A DNA stretch of 64,000 nt from Stutzerimonas stutzeri KOS6 (GTDB lineage: Bacteria > Pseudomonadota > Gammaproteobacteria > Pseudomonadales > Pseudomonadaceae): contig NZ_KK020675.1 in assembly GCF_000307775.2 (NCBI RefSeq), positions 871,281-935,280 on the forward strand, written 5' to 3'. The notes under the pieces were generated by a model that was not told the DNA's origin, ran no database searches, and worked only from the letters and a program-made list of their open reading frames with translations. How positions within the stretch are numbered: the stretch's first letter is position 1; each line of letters begins with the position of its first letter. This document shows, one piece after another, positions 9,111-17,709 of this stretch. Both the position numbers and the translations under genes were made by a program.

Positions 9111-11171
9111 TTGAAGCTGGAATTGCGCAATAGCCTGTCGTGGAAGCTCCTACGTATCGTCCTCTTGTCGGCCCTGGCGGTAGGGCTTCTGCTCAGTTGT
9201 GCGCAGATCATCTTCAGCGCCTACAAGACACGCCACCTGATCGAAGCCGATGCCCAGCGCATTCTGCGCATGACTCGCGATCCTTCCACCCAGGCGATCT
9301 ACAGCCTCGACCGTGAAATGGGCGCCCAAGTCATGGAGGGCCTGTTTCAGCACGAGTCGATTCGCATGGCGTCCATCGGTCATCCGGACGAAGGCATGCT
9401 GGCATTGAAGATCCGCCCGCCTATCACGCTCTCGACGCGCTGGCTGACCGACCCGATCCTCGACCGCGACCAGCAGTTCTCCATACCCCTGATCGGCAAG
9501 CCGCCCTACAACGAGTACTACGGCGACCTGCGCATCACCCTGGACACGGCCCAGTACGGCCAGGAGTTCGTCAACGACTCCATCGTCATCTTCGTCGTCG
9601 GCATGTTGCGCGCACTGACGCTGGGCCTGATCCTCTACCTGATCTACCAGTGGCTGCTGACCCGTCCGCTGACCAAACTCATCGAGCATCTGGCGCAGAT
9701 CAACCCCGACCGCCCCGGTGCGCACAAACTGCCGATGGTCAAAGGACATGAACGCAATGAGCTGGGCTTGTGGGTCAATACCGCCAACGGCCTGCTCGCC
9801 TCCATCGAACACAACATGCACCTGCGCCAGGAAGCCGAAAGCAGCCTGCAGCGCATGACGCAGTACGACTCGCTGACCGGCCTGCCCAACCGCCAGCAGT
9901 TGCAACGGCAGCTCGACCATATCCTCGACGAGGCGCGACGCCTGCAACGACACATCGCAGTGCTCTGCCTGGGTCTCGACGACTTCAAGGGAATCAACGA
10001 GCAATACAGCTACCAGACGGGTGACCGCCTGCTCAAAGCGATGGCCGATCGCCTGCGTGGCTCGGCCAATCGCCTGGGTGCACTGGCGCGACTGGGTGGT
10101 GACCAGTTCGTCCTGGTACTGGGCGGCATCGAGCAGCCGTATCAGGCCGCCGAGCTGGCGCAGGAGCTGCTCGACGACCTGGAGAACCCGATCGAACTCG
10201 ACGGGCACCTGATCCGCCTGCGCGCCACGATCGGCATCACCCTTTATCCCGAGGACGGCGACAGCACGGAAAAGCTCCTGCAGAAGGCCGAGCAGACCAT
10301 GACGCTGGCCAAGAGCCGATCACGCAACCGTTACCAGTTCTACGTCGCCAGCATCGACAGCGAGATGCGTGCTCGCCGGGAGCTGGAAAATGACCTCAGC
10401 GAAGCGCTCAAGCGCGACGAATTCTTTCTGGTCTACCAGCCTCAGGTGGACTATCGGCAGAACCGCATCACCGGCGTCGAGGCCCTGATTCGCTGGAAGC
10501 ACCCGCAAGGCAGACTGGTGCCGCCCGACCTGTTCATCCCGCTCGCGGAGCAGAACGGCAGCATCATCGAGATCGGCCAGTGGGTGCTCGATCAGGCATG
10601 CACTCAATTGCGCCGCTGGCATGCGCAGGGTTACACCGGCCTGCGCGTGGCGGTGAACCTGTCGACCGTGCAACTGCGACACCCACAGCTGCCCGAGATG
10701 ATCGCCGCGCTGTTGCAGACCCATCAGTTGCCGGCCGAAACCCTTGAGCTGGAAGTAACCGAAACAGGCCTGATGGAAGACATCGAAGCCGCTGCGCAGA
10801 ACCTGCACAGCCTGCGACGCTCCGGCGCGCTTATCGCGATCGACGACTTCGGTACCGGATATTCGTCGCTCAGCTATCTGAAAAGCCTGCCACTGGACAA
10901 GATCAAGATCGACAAGAGCTTCGTCCAGGACATCGGCCAGGATGAAGGCGCGACCATCGTGCGGGCGATCATCCAGCTCGGTAAAAGCCTCGGCATGACC
11001 GTCATTGCCGAGGGGGTCGAAACGCCGGAACAGGAAGCCTATCTGATTGCCGAAGGCTGCCAGGAAGGCCAGGGCTACTACTACAGCAAGCCACTGCCTG
11101 CTCGTGAGCTCGATCTGCTGCTGCGCCAGTCGCAGCCATTTGACCGGGCCATCAACTCGGAGCTGTATTGA
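9111..11171 (+). CDS. bifA: Cyclic-di-GMP phosphodiesterase BifA (degenerate GGDEF plus EAL)
   Basis: 686 residues. Two membrane helices (about 11-33 and 157-183) flank a periplasmic sensor region; a HAMP-like linker leads to a GGDEF domain (about 250-405) and an EAL domain (about 430-680). The GGDEF signature is GGDQF (329-333), the same inactive variant described for BifA of P. aeruginosa, while the EAL domain keeps EAL (457-459) and the DDFGTGYSS loop. It should hydrolyse cyclic di-GMP and promote motility over biofilm. The start codon appears to be TTG at 9111, behind AAAGGA; no ATG further in would keep the first membrane helix. It follows sodB, as it does in P. aeruginosa as I recall. 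Confidence 0.93.
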   Translation: MKLELRNSLSWKLLRIVLLSALAVGLLLSCAQIIFSAYKTRHLIEADAQRILRMTRDPSTQAIYSLDREMGAQVMEGLFQHESIRMASIGHPDEGMLALKIRPPITLSTRWLTDPILDRDQQFSIPLIGKPPYNEYYGDLRITLDTAQYGQEFVNDSIVIFVVGMLRALTLGLILYLIYQWLLTRPLTKLIEHLAQINPDRPGAHKLPMVKGHERNELGLWVNTANGLLASIEHNMHLRQEAESSLQRMTQYDSLTGLPNRQQLQRQLDHILDEARRLQRHIAVLCLGLDDFKGINEQYSYQTGDRLLKAMADRLRGSANRLGALARLGGDQFVLVLGGIEQPYQAAELAQELLDDLENPIELDGHLIRLRATIGITLYPEDGDSTEKLLQKAEQTMTLAKSRSRNRYQFYVASIDSEMRARRELENDLSEALKRDEFFLVYQPQVDYRQNRITGVEALIRWKHPQGRLVPPDLFIPLAEQNGSIIEIGQWVLDQACTQLRRWHAQGYTGLRVAVNLSTVQLRHPQLPEMIAALLQTHQLPAETLELEVTETGLMEDIEAAAQNLHSLRRSGALIAIDDFGTGYSSLSYLKSLPLDKIKIDKSFVQDIGQDEGATIVRAIIQLGKSLGMTVIAEGVETPEQEAYLIAEGCQEGQGYYYSKPLPARELDLLLRQSQPFDRAINSELY

Positions 11172-11297
11172 ACGCCGTCTCGCCCTGGCCCGACGCTCCT
11201 GGTTGTCCATGACAAGCCGGCCCGGGCAACTGGCCAGATGCGCCGACCTGAGCGACACTGCGCCCCTTTTCCGGCCCCGCCCACCGACGAGCTCACG

Positions 11298-11984
11298 ATG
11301 AAACGCTTCGTACTCTGCGATACCGCTCCAATCCCCGGCGACGGCGGTGCCTTGTGCCTGTTCGAATATGGCGATGACTTCGTCATCAAGATTCAAGGTG
11401 GCAACGGCAACCAGCTGATGAACACCCGCACTCATGGCTCGGAAGATGCCCTGGCCGAGATTCCCTGCAAGCGAATTGCCGCACGGCCGCAGGCACGCGT
11501 ACTGATTGGCGGCTTGGGCATGGGCTTCACGCTTGCCTCGGCGCTGCGCCATCTCGAGCAGGACGCCGAGGTGCTGGTCGCCGAACTGGTCCCCGGGGTG
11601 ATCGACTGGAACCGTGGCGCACTGGGTGCGAAATCCGGATATCCGTTGCGCGATGCGCGGGCACTGGTCCTGAATCAGGATGTTGCCGAACTGCTGCAGA
11701 ACGAGCCGCAGGGCTTCGATGCAATCATGCTGGACGTCGACAATGGCCCGGAAGGCCTGACGCAGAAGAGCAATAGCTGGCTCTACTCGCTGGACGGACT
11801 CGACGCCTGCGCACGAGCATTGCGCCCCTCCGGCGTGCTGGCGGTATGGTCGGCGAGCGCCGATCGCGCCTTCTCCGGGAAGCTCGCCAGAGCCGGCTTC
11901 AAGGCCGAGGAGGTCAAGGTGTTCGCCCATGGCAATCGCGGCACCCGCCATACCATCTGGATCGCCGAGAAGCGCAAGGGCTGA
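11298..11984 (+). CDS. Spermidine synthase-like methyltransferase-fold protein
   Basis: 228 residues with a Rossmann methyltransferase core: the nucleotide-binding GGLGMGFTL loop near residues 71-79, an acidic AELVPGVIDWNR strand end, and LDVDNGPE near 145-152. This fold is shared with spermidine synthases, but the protein is shorter than SpeE and lacks an obvious N-terminal putrescine-binding beta domain. The substrate is therefore unassigned. The start at ATG 11298 has only a weak GAGC ribosome site; an upstream ATG at 11238 is less likely. Confidence 0.75.
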   Translation: MKRFVLCDTAPIPGDGGALCLFEYGDDFVIKIQGGNGNQLMNTRTHGSEDALAEIPCKRIAARPQARVLIGGLGMGFTLASALRHLEQDAEVLVAELVPGVIDWNRGALGAKSGYPLRDARALVLNQDVAELLQNEPQGFDAIMLDVDNGPEGLTQKSNSWLYSLDGLDACARALRPSGVLAVWSASADRAFSGKLARAGFKAEEVKVFAHGNRGTRHTIWIAEKRKG

Positions 11985-11996
11985 GGCGATGCCTAC

Positions 11997-12890
11997 CTAC
12001 CAGGCGGTCACACCCAACTGCGAAGCCAGCCAAACGGCACCTGCCAGGCAAAGCACAGCCCCGCCTGCCGCCTGCCAATGGAAACGCCGGGCCAACACTT
12101 CCTCGCCATGACTGGATAATACGAACGGCATCGCTTCCCGCGGTCGGCTCAGCCGGTGCAGGGCTGGGGCTGTGCTGCGCTGGCGATGCAGATCCTCAGC
12201 CTCGAGCCTCGCGGCCAGGCGCACCCGCCGCCACTCCTGCTCGTCGAGCAAGCCATCGGAATTGCTGTCGAAACGCTGCAGCAGACCGGAGAAGTCGCCT
12301 TTCCACCGACCAATCACTTCACGCCTGGCGGCATTCAGGTCGAATCCCTGGCGCCCTTCGCCACTGCTCTGAAAATCGCCGATCGCGTACAGCGGCTCCC
12401 CTTCGTGCAACCGCTCCTCGGTGTAGCGATAGCGCTTGGCGCCGCTGAACAAATCCAGCCAAGCACTCGGTGCGATGCTGCGTGGATGCCGCAGGTTGCC
12501 GGTCCAGACCTTGCGAAATGCCGGATATACCGTGGCACCGCGCGGGTCGATCAGGCACTCGCCGGTGGCATCGGCCAGTCGCAGCCACGCATCGCTGACG
12601 CCTCGTTCGACCACATGCCAGCTGCTGCGCTTGCCATTGGAGCGGTACGCCTCGATCCGATAGCGCCACCAAAGGCAGCTCTCGCCGGTCAGCGGGGCCA
12701 CTGGCTGCGGCACCGCCAGCACGCGCAGCACGCCAGCCAGCTCGACGTATCCCTGGGCTGCCGAGCGAATCCGCGAGGTAGGGGTGTCGAGAAGATGGCG
12801 AGCACGTGACCAGCGCCCGATGCAGAGCCAAGCCCCGCCGGCACAGAGCGCGACAGCGGCGACGAAGGTGAAGGCCTGGCCGAGATCCAT
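11997..12890 (-). CDS. GIDE-domain membrane protein with an EF-hand loop
   Basis: 297 residues with a membrane helix at each end (about 7-25 and 273-292). The region at 40-170 resembles the GIDE/MULAN-type domain, including the E-x-x-L-x-x-G-x-P pattern at 159-167 (EERLHEGEPLY). Residues 208-219 form a textbook EF-hand loop (D208, N210, D212, G213, L215, D216, E219). Function is unknown; GIDE proteins are often linked with LemA in bacteria. Its ATG follows the lemA stop by one base, so the two are translationally coupled. Confidence 0.8.
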   Translation of the reverse strand: MDLGQAFTFVAAVALCAGGAWLCIGRWSRARHLLDTPTSRIRSAAQGYVELAGVLRVLAVPQPVAPLTGESCLWWRYRIEAYRSNGKRSSWHVVERGVSDAWLRLADATGECLIDPRGATVYPAFRKVWTGNLRHPRSIAPSAWLDLFSGAKRYRYTEERLHEGEPLYAIGDFQSSGEGRQGFDLNAARREVIGRWKGDFSGLLQRFDSNSDGLLDEQEWRRVRLAARLEAEDLHRQRSTAPALHRLSRPREAMPFVLSSHGEEVLARRFHWQAAGGAVLCLAGAVWLASQLGVTAW

Positions 12891-12891
12891 G

Positions 12892-13464
12892 TCAGCCGAA
12901 CAGCGCCTTCAGGTCGACATCGGCCTTCTCTGTCTCGCTGAATTTCAGCAATACCGCTTCCTTGAAGCCGAACAGTCGCGCCAGCAGCACGTCGGGAAAC
13001 TGCTCGATGCGCACGTTGTTCAGATTGACCGCCTCGTTGTACAGCTCGCGGCGATCGGCGATACCGCTTTCCAACCCGCTGATGCGCTGCTGCAGGTGGC
13101 GAAAGCTATCGTTGGCCTTGAGTTCGGGATAATTCTCGGCCAGCGCGAACAGTCTTCCGAGTCCGGCGCGCAATCCGCTTTCCGCCTGCCCGAGCGCAGC
13201 CACATCGCCTTGCTGGCGAGCGCTGGATACCGCGTTGCGGGCACTGATCACCTGCTCGAGCGTACTGCGCTCGTGCTGCATGTACTGGCGACAGGTCTCG
13301 ACCAGTTTGGGCAACTCTTCGTGACGCTGGCGCAGCAGCACGTCGATGTTCGCCCAGGCCTTGCCAATGCCATGCTTGAGACGCACCAGGCCGTTATAGA
13401 GAATCACCGCGTAGGCGGCGACGAGGAACAGGACCACCAGCACAACCACCACGCTCAGGCTCAT
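12892..13464 (-). CDS. lemA: LemA family membrane protein
   Basis: 190 residues: one N-terminal membrane helix (about 3-22) followed by the antiparallel helical LemA domain with the conserved YNGLVRLKHGIGKAWANIDVLLRQRHEELPxL region. Function is unsettled; LemA proteins are envelope proteins often encoded with a GIDE or TPM-domain partner. The start at 13464 has a GGAG ribosome site seven bases away; the longer frame to 13545 runs into the divergent promoter. It is the first gene of a two-gene unit with the GIDE protein. Confidence 0.92.
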   Translation of the reverse strand: MSLSVVVVLVVLFLVAAYAVILYNGLVRLKHGIGKAWANIDVLLRQRHEELPKLVETCRQYMQHERSTLEQVISARNAVSSARQQGDVAALGQAESGLRAGLGRLFALAENYPELKANDSFRHLQQRISGLESGIADRRELYNEAVNLNNVRIEQFPDVLLARLFGFKEAVLLKFSETEKADVDLKALFG

Positions 13465-13561
13465 CGGCGTCTCCGGGAATGAACATGCAAAACGCCAGCA
13501 TTGTACCGGCAGCGCCGAAGCGCAAGAGCGAGGTGGTGCACGCATTGGCTTTGCACAAAAT

Positions 13562-13580
13562 GCAAATCTTTCGCATTATT
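13562..13580. promoter_or_regulatory. Candidate Fur-like box upstream of the imelysin operon
   Basis: By hand alignment, the 19 bases match the Fur consensus at 11 positions and overlap an imperfect 9-1-9 palindrome (AATGC...GCATT). The site is 56 bases before the imelysin start. A very similar motif stands before the di-haem gene at 15053. Confidence 0.4.
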
Positions 13581-13635
13581 GTCCGCTTCCGAGCAGCACT
13601 CGGCTTCGTTCACCCGCACGCAAAGGAATCCACAC

Positions 13636-14970
13636 ATGCTACGCACCCCCACCTGGGCAACCGCCAGCCTTCTCGCCGTGGCCATCTCGCTCGCCGGTTG
13701 CGGCGAGGACAAAGCCCCCGCGAACCAGACAGCCGCCCCGCAGAGCACCACCGAGACTGCACCTGCCAAACAGGCGAAGGCGCTTGACGAGAAGGCCGCC
13801 AAGGCCGTCGTGAGCCACTATGCCGATCTGGCGCTGGCCGTGTTCAGCGATGCGCATACCACTGGCGTGAAGCTGCAGGAGGCCGTCGACGCCCTGCTCG
13901 CCAACCCCAGCGAAGAAACCCTGCAGGCCGCCCGCCAGGCCTGGCTGGCCGCCCGGGTTCCGTACATGCAGACCGAGGTGTTCCGCTTCGGCAACGCGGT
14001 AGTGGATGACTGGGAAGGTCAGCTCAACGCCTGGCCGCTCGACGAGGGCCTGATCGACTACGTCGAGGGCGACTATCAGCATGCGCTGGGCAATCCGGGA
14101 GCGACGGCGAACATCATCGCCAATAGCGAACTGCAGATCGGCGAAGACAAGCTCGACACCCGCGAAATCAACGGCGAGTTGCTGGCGAACCTGAACGAAC
14201 TGGCCGGTTCGGAAGCCAACGTCGCCACCGGCTACCATGCCATCGAATTCCTGCTCTGGGGCCAGGACCTCAATGGCAGCGGTGCGGGTGCCGGTCAGCG
14301 GCCGTATACCGACTATGTCGAGGGCGAGGGCTGCACCGGCGACAACTGCGACCGCCGCCGTACCTACCTGAAGGTGGCTACCGACCTGCTGGTCAGCGAC
14401 CTGCAGGAGATGGTCGAACAGTGGCAGCCGGGCGCCGAGAACTACCGTGCCAGCCTGGAAGCGGAATCGGCCGAGAACGGCTTGCGCAAGATGCTCTTCG
14501 GCATGGGCAGCCTGTCGCTCGGCGAACTGGCCGGCGAGCGCATGAAGGTCGCGCTGGAAGCCAATTCCACCGAGGACGAGCACGACTGCTTCAGCGACAA
14601 CACCCATAATTCGCACTTCTTCAATGCACGCGGCATCCGCAACGTCTACCTGGGCGAGTACCAGCGCGCCGACGGCAGCCGCCTGACCGGTCCGAGCCTC
14701 GCCTCGCTGGTCCAGGCCGCCAGCCCGGAAGTGGACAGCACGCTGAAGGCCGACCTGGAAAACACCGAAGCCAAGCTGCAGGTGCTGGTGGAAAGCGCCG
14801 ACAATGGCGAAGCCTTCGACCAGCTGATCGCCGCGGACAATGCCGAAGGACAGGAGAAAGTGCGCAACGCCATCGCCGCGCTGGTCAAGCAGACCGCAGC
14901 GATCGAACAGGCCGCCGGTGCCCTCGGTATCAGCGATCTCAACCCCGACACGGCCGATCACCAGTTCTGA
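13636..14970 (+). CDS. icmP: Imelysin-family lipoprotein (IcmP/ICMP type)
   Basis: 444 residues. The signal sequence ends in the lipobox LAGC with Cys22, so it is an outer- or inner-membrane lipoprotein. The imelysin domain (about 55-420) keeps the family G-x-H-x-x-E motif as GYHAIE at 199-204. Proteins of this family were first named insulin-cleaving metalloprotease, but structures of relatives look like metal-binding rather than protease folds and many are iron-regulated. It heads a four-gene cluster with a di-haem protein, a second imelysin and a DUF1513 protein, which points to iron uptake or metal-linked redox at the envelope. Confidence 0.9.
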   Translation: MLRTPTWATASLLAVAISLAGCGEDKAPANQTAAPQSTTETAPAKQAKALDEKAAKAVVSHYADLALAVFSDAHTTGVKLQEAVDALLANPSEETLQAARQAWLAARVPYMQTEVFRFGNAVVDDWEGQLNAWPLDEGLIDYVEGDYQHALGNPGATANIIANSELQIGEDKLDTREINGELLANLNELAGSEANVATGYHAIEFLLWGQDLNGSGAGAGQRPYTDYVEGEGCTGDNCDRRRTYLKVATDLLVSDLQEMVEQWQPGAENYRASLEAESAENGLRKMLFGMGSLSLGELAGERMKVALEANSTEDEHDCFSDNTHNSHFFNARGIRNVYLGEYQRADGSRLTGPSLASLVQAASPEVDSTLKADLENTEAKLQVLVESADNGEAFDQLIAADNAEGQEKVRNAIAALVKQTAAIEQAAGALGISDLNPDTADHQF

Positions 14971-15052
14971 TCCGCCGGGCGACACTGGCGTAGCCCCTGG
15001 CTGCGCCAGTGTCGCCATCCACCCCGCCCGCTAACTGCCCAGCGCCTCGCGC

Positions 15053-15067
15053 AAATGCAAATCCCTC
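15053..15067. promoter_or_regulatory. Repeated AAATGCAAATC motif upstream of the di-haem gene
   Basis: Thirteen of 15 bases are identical to the motif at 13558-13572 upstream of icmP. A 19-base Fur consensus laid from 15051 matches 11 positions. The copy suggests a second, co-regulated promoter inside the cluster. Confidence 0.4.
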
Positions 15068-15132
15068 TTATTCAATTTCGATTAGCCTGCTAAGATTGTG
15101 CCGCTTGATTCACCGCCCTGCAGGTATTTCCG

Positions 15133-16557
15133 ATGCGCCCGCTGTTTCGCCGTCTCTTCCCACTGCTGGCCCTGGCCCTTGCCCTGGCAGCCTGCAATCA
15201 CGACGAGACACCGACCTTCGACCAGCCTGAAGCCGGCGAAATGCTGTCGGGTGGCAGCACCACGGTGATGCAGTTCGATCAGAACGCTTTTTCCATGCCG
15301 TCGGCGAATCTTGCGCCGATGCGCCGACTAGACTTCAGCGTCGGCAACAGCTTTTTCCGCAATCCGTGGGTCATCGCCCCGTCATCCACCACCGCCCGCG
15401 ACGGCCTCGGACCGCTGCTGAACACCAACGCCTGCCAGAACTGCCATATCAAGGACGGCCGCGGCCATCCGCCCGAACCCGGTGCTGCAAGCGCCGTTTC
15501 GATGCTGGTGCGCCTTTCCGTGCCGGCCGGCCCCGAGCACGCCGAGGTGATACGTGAGCGCGGCATTGCCCAGGAGCCGAGCTACGGCGGGCAGTTGCAG
15601 GACATGGCGATTCCCGGCGTGGCACCCGAAGGCAAAGTGCGGCTTGGCTATTCCATCGAACGCGTGCGCTTTGCCGACGGCACCGAAGTGGAACTGCGCA
15701 AACCCGAAGTCGAGCTGAGCGAACTGGCCTATGGCGAGATGCACCCAGACACCCAGCTTTCACTGCGTATCGCCCCTCCGATGATTGGCCTCGGCCTGCT
15801 CGAAGCCATAGCGGACGAGGCGCTGCTGGCCAATGCCGATCCCGATGACCACGACGATGACGGCATCTCCGGACGCCCCAACCGCGTCTACGACCAGACC
15901 ACTCGACAAACCGTGATGGGCCGCTTCGGCTGGAAGGCCGGCCAGCCGAGCCTCAACCAGCAGAACGCGGATGCCTTCTTCAACGACATGGGCCTGTCCA
16001 CCAGCCTGTTCAGTGGCAGCAGTTGCACTGATCGGCAGACCGATTGCCGGGCGCTACCCGACGGCGGCGAGCCGGAAGTGAGCGACAACATCCTCGCCCA
16101 GGTGCTGTTCTACACCCGCAACCTCGGCGTGCCGGCACGGCGCAATGTCGGCGATCCCCAGGTACTGGCCGGCAAGACGCTGTTCCACCGCGCCGGCTGC
16201 CAGAGCTGCCACGTCCCGCAGTTCACCACAGCCGCCGATGCCGCCGAACCGGAGCTGGCCAGCCAGGTCATCCGTCCCTATACCGACCTGCTGCTGCACG
16301 ACATGGGCGAAGGTCTGGCCGACCATCGACCGGAATTCGAGGCCAGCGGTCGCGAGTGGCGTACAGCGCCTCTTTGGGGCATAGGCCTGACCCGGACGGT
16401 CAGCGGCCATAGTCAGTTCCTGCACGACGGCCGCGCGCGCAACCTGCTCGAGGCCATACTCTGGCACGGCGGTGAAGCAGAACGCGCACGCCAGACCGTG
16501 CTCGGCTTCGATCAGCAGGAGCGCAACGCACTTGTGAGCTTCCTCGAGTCGCTCTGA
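15133..16557 (+). CDS. Di-haem thiol oxidoreductase-like lipoprotein (DUF1111)
   Basis: 474 residues with a lipoprotein signal (ALAAC, Cys21) and two c-type haem sites, CQNCH at 101-105 and CQSCH at 356-360. The layout matches the di-haem oxidoreductase family DUF1111, related to MauG/cytochrome c peroxidase folds. It should sit in the periplasm attached to a membrane and transfer electrons; its substrate is unknown. The gene lies 162 bases after icmP and 73 bases before the second imelysin, all in one direction. A role in redox handling of iron brought in by the imelysin partners is an inference. Confidence 0.88.
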   Translation: MRPLFRRLFPLLALALALAACNHDETPTFDQPEAGEMLSGGSTTVMQFDQNAFSMPSANLAPMRRLDFSVGNSFFRNPWVIAPSSTTARDGLGPLLNTNACQNCHIKDGRGHPPEPGAASAVSMLVRLSVPAGPEHAEVIRERGIAQEPSYGGQLQDMAIPGVAPEGKVRLGYSIERVRFADGTEVELRKPEVELSELAYGEMHPDTQLSLRIAPPMIGLGLLEAIADEALLANADPDDHDDDGISGRPNRVYDQTTRQTVMGRFGWKAGQPSLNQQNADAFFNDMGLSTSLFSGSSCTDRQTDCRALPDGGEPEVSDNILAQVLFYTRNLGVPARRNVGDPQVLAGKTLFHRAGCQSCHVPQFTTAADAAEPELASQVIRPYTDLLLHDMGEGLADHRPEFEASGREWRTAPLWGIGLTRTVSGHSQFLHDGRARNLLEAILWHGGEAERARQTVLGFDQQERNALVSFLESL

Positions 16558-16630
16558 GCCACCACGCCAACCATTCATGCTTGCGCTCTGCCCGGGAGCG
16601 CAGCAATCCGACATTGCCGACGAGGACACC

Positions 16631-17707
16631 ATGATCCGTTCGAATCTGTTTCGCATCGCCAGCGGCAGCCTGCTGAGTGCCCTGCTGCTGAGCGCCTGCA
16701 CCCCCAGCGACCCACAGGCCGAGACCAGCAAGGCGCTGGTCGATGGCGTGCTGCTACCGACCTACACCCAGTGGTCGGAAGCCGACCGTCGCCTGGCGGC
16801 GAGCGCCATTGCCTTCTGCGCCGACAACCAGACACGGGAAGAGGCACGCCAGGCCTTCGTGCACGCGCAGACCACCTGGGCGGGGCTGCAACCGCTGATG
16901 ATCGGCCCCCTGGGCGAGGGAAACCTGGCCTGGCAAGTCCAGTTCTGGCCGGACAAGAAGAATCTGGTGGGGCGCCAGGTCAGCGCGCTGCTCGAGGCCA
17001 AGCCCGACCTCAGCCAGGCGGATCTGGACAACGCCAGCGTCGTGGTACAGGGCCTGAGCGCCTATGAATACATTCTGTTCGACAAAAGCGTCGACCTTGA
17101 TGAAAAAGCCACCCGGGCGCGCTATTGCCCGCTGCTGACCGCCATCGGCGAACATCAACAGAAGCTCGCCGCCAACGTTCTGCAGCAATGGCAGGACAAG
17201 GACGGCATGGCCGATCAGCTGCGCAGCTTTCCCAACGAGCGCTACGCCGAGCCGGGCGAGGCCATCGCCGAGCTGCTGCGGGTGCAAGTCACGGCCCTCG
17301 ACGGCCTGAAGAAGAAGCTTGGTGCACCGCTCGGCCGGCAGACCAAGGGGCATCCGCAGCCCTACCAGGCTGAAGGCTGGCGCAGCGACACGACGCTGGT
17401 CAGCATCGCGGCGGCAGTCAAGGGTGCCGAAAGCCTCTGGCTGGGCGCTGACCGGGATGGCCTGCGCCAGCTGCTCGGTGGCGAGCAGAGCGATCTGGCC
17501 ACACGCATCGATGCCGGCTACGCCGATCTTCTGCAGCAACTGGCCGGCCTGAACCAGCCGTTCGGCGAAATGCTCGCCAGCGAACAGGGCCGCGCACAGC
17601 TCGACGGGCTGTACGAGCGAATCGACCAGTTGCATCGGCTGCACCAGCTGGAACTGGCCCGCGCCCTTGGCGTGCAGATCGGTTTCAATGCCCACGACGG
17701 AGACTGA
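16631..17707 (+). CDS. Second imelysin-family lipoprotein, motif altered
   Basis: 358 residues with a lipobox LSAC (Cys23) and an imelysin domain. The family G-x-H-x-x-E motif is replaced by GLSAYE (141-146): the histidine is a serine while the glutamate is retained. It is thus a diverged paralogue of the first gene in the cluster and may have lost or changed metal binding. ATG 16631 has a GAGGA ribosome site six bases away; the ATG at 16577 would place extra residues before the signal peptide. The stop is two bases before the next ATG, implying translational coupling with the DUF1513 gene. Confidence 0.88.
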   Translation: MIRSNLFRIASGSLLSALLLSACTPSDPQAETSKALVDGVLLPTYTQWSEADRRLAASAIAFCADNQTREEARQAFVHAQTTWAGLQPLMIGPLGEGNLAWQVQFWPDKKNLVGRQVSALLEAKPDLSQADLDNASVVVQGLSAYEYILFDKSVDLDEKATRARYCPLLTAIGEHQQKLAANVLQQWQDKDGMADQLRSFPNERYAEPGEAIAELLRVQVTALDGLKKKLGAPLGRQTKGHPQPYQAEGWRSDTTLVSIAAAVKGAESLWLGADRDGLRQLLGGEQSDLATRIDAGYADLLQQLAGLNQPFGEMLASEQGRAQLDGLYERIDQLHRLHQLELARALGVQIGFNAHDGD

Positions 17708-17709
17708 AC

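Noticed and set aside
10320..11951. Open frame of 543 codons on the minus strand opposite bifA
   Set aside because: It mirrors bifA and the spermidine-synthase-like gene; long antisense frames are common in GC-rich DNA, and it has no family motif.
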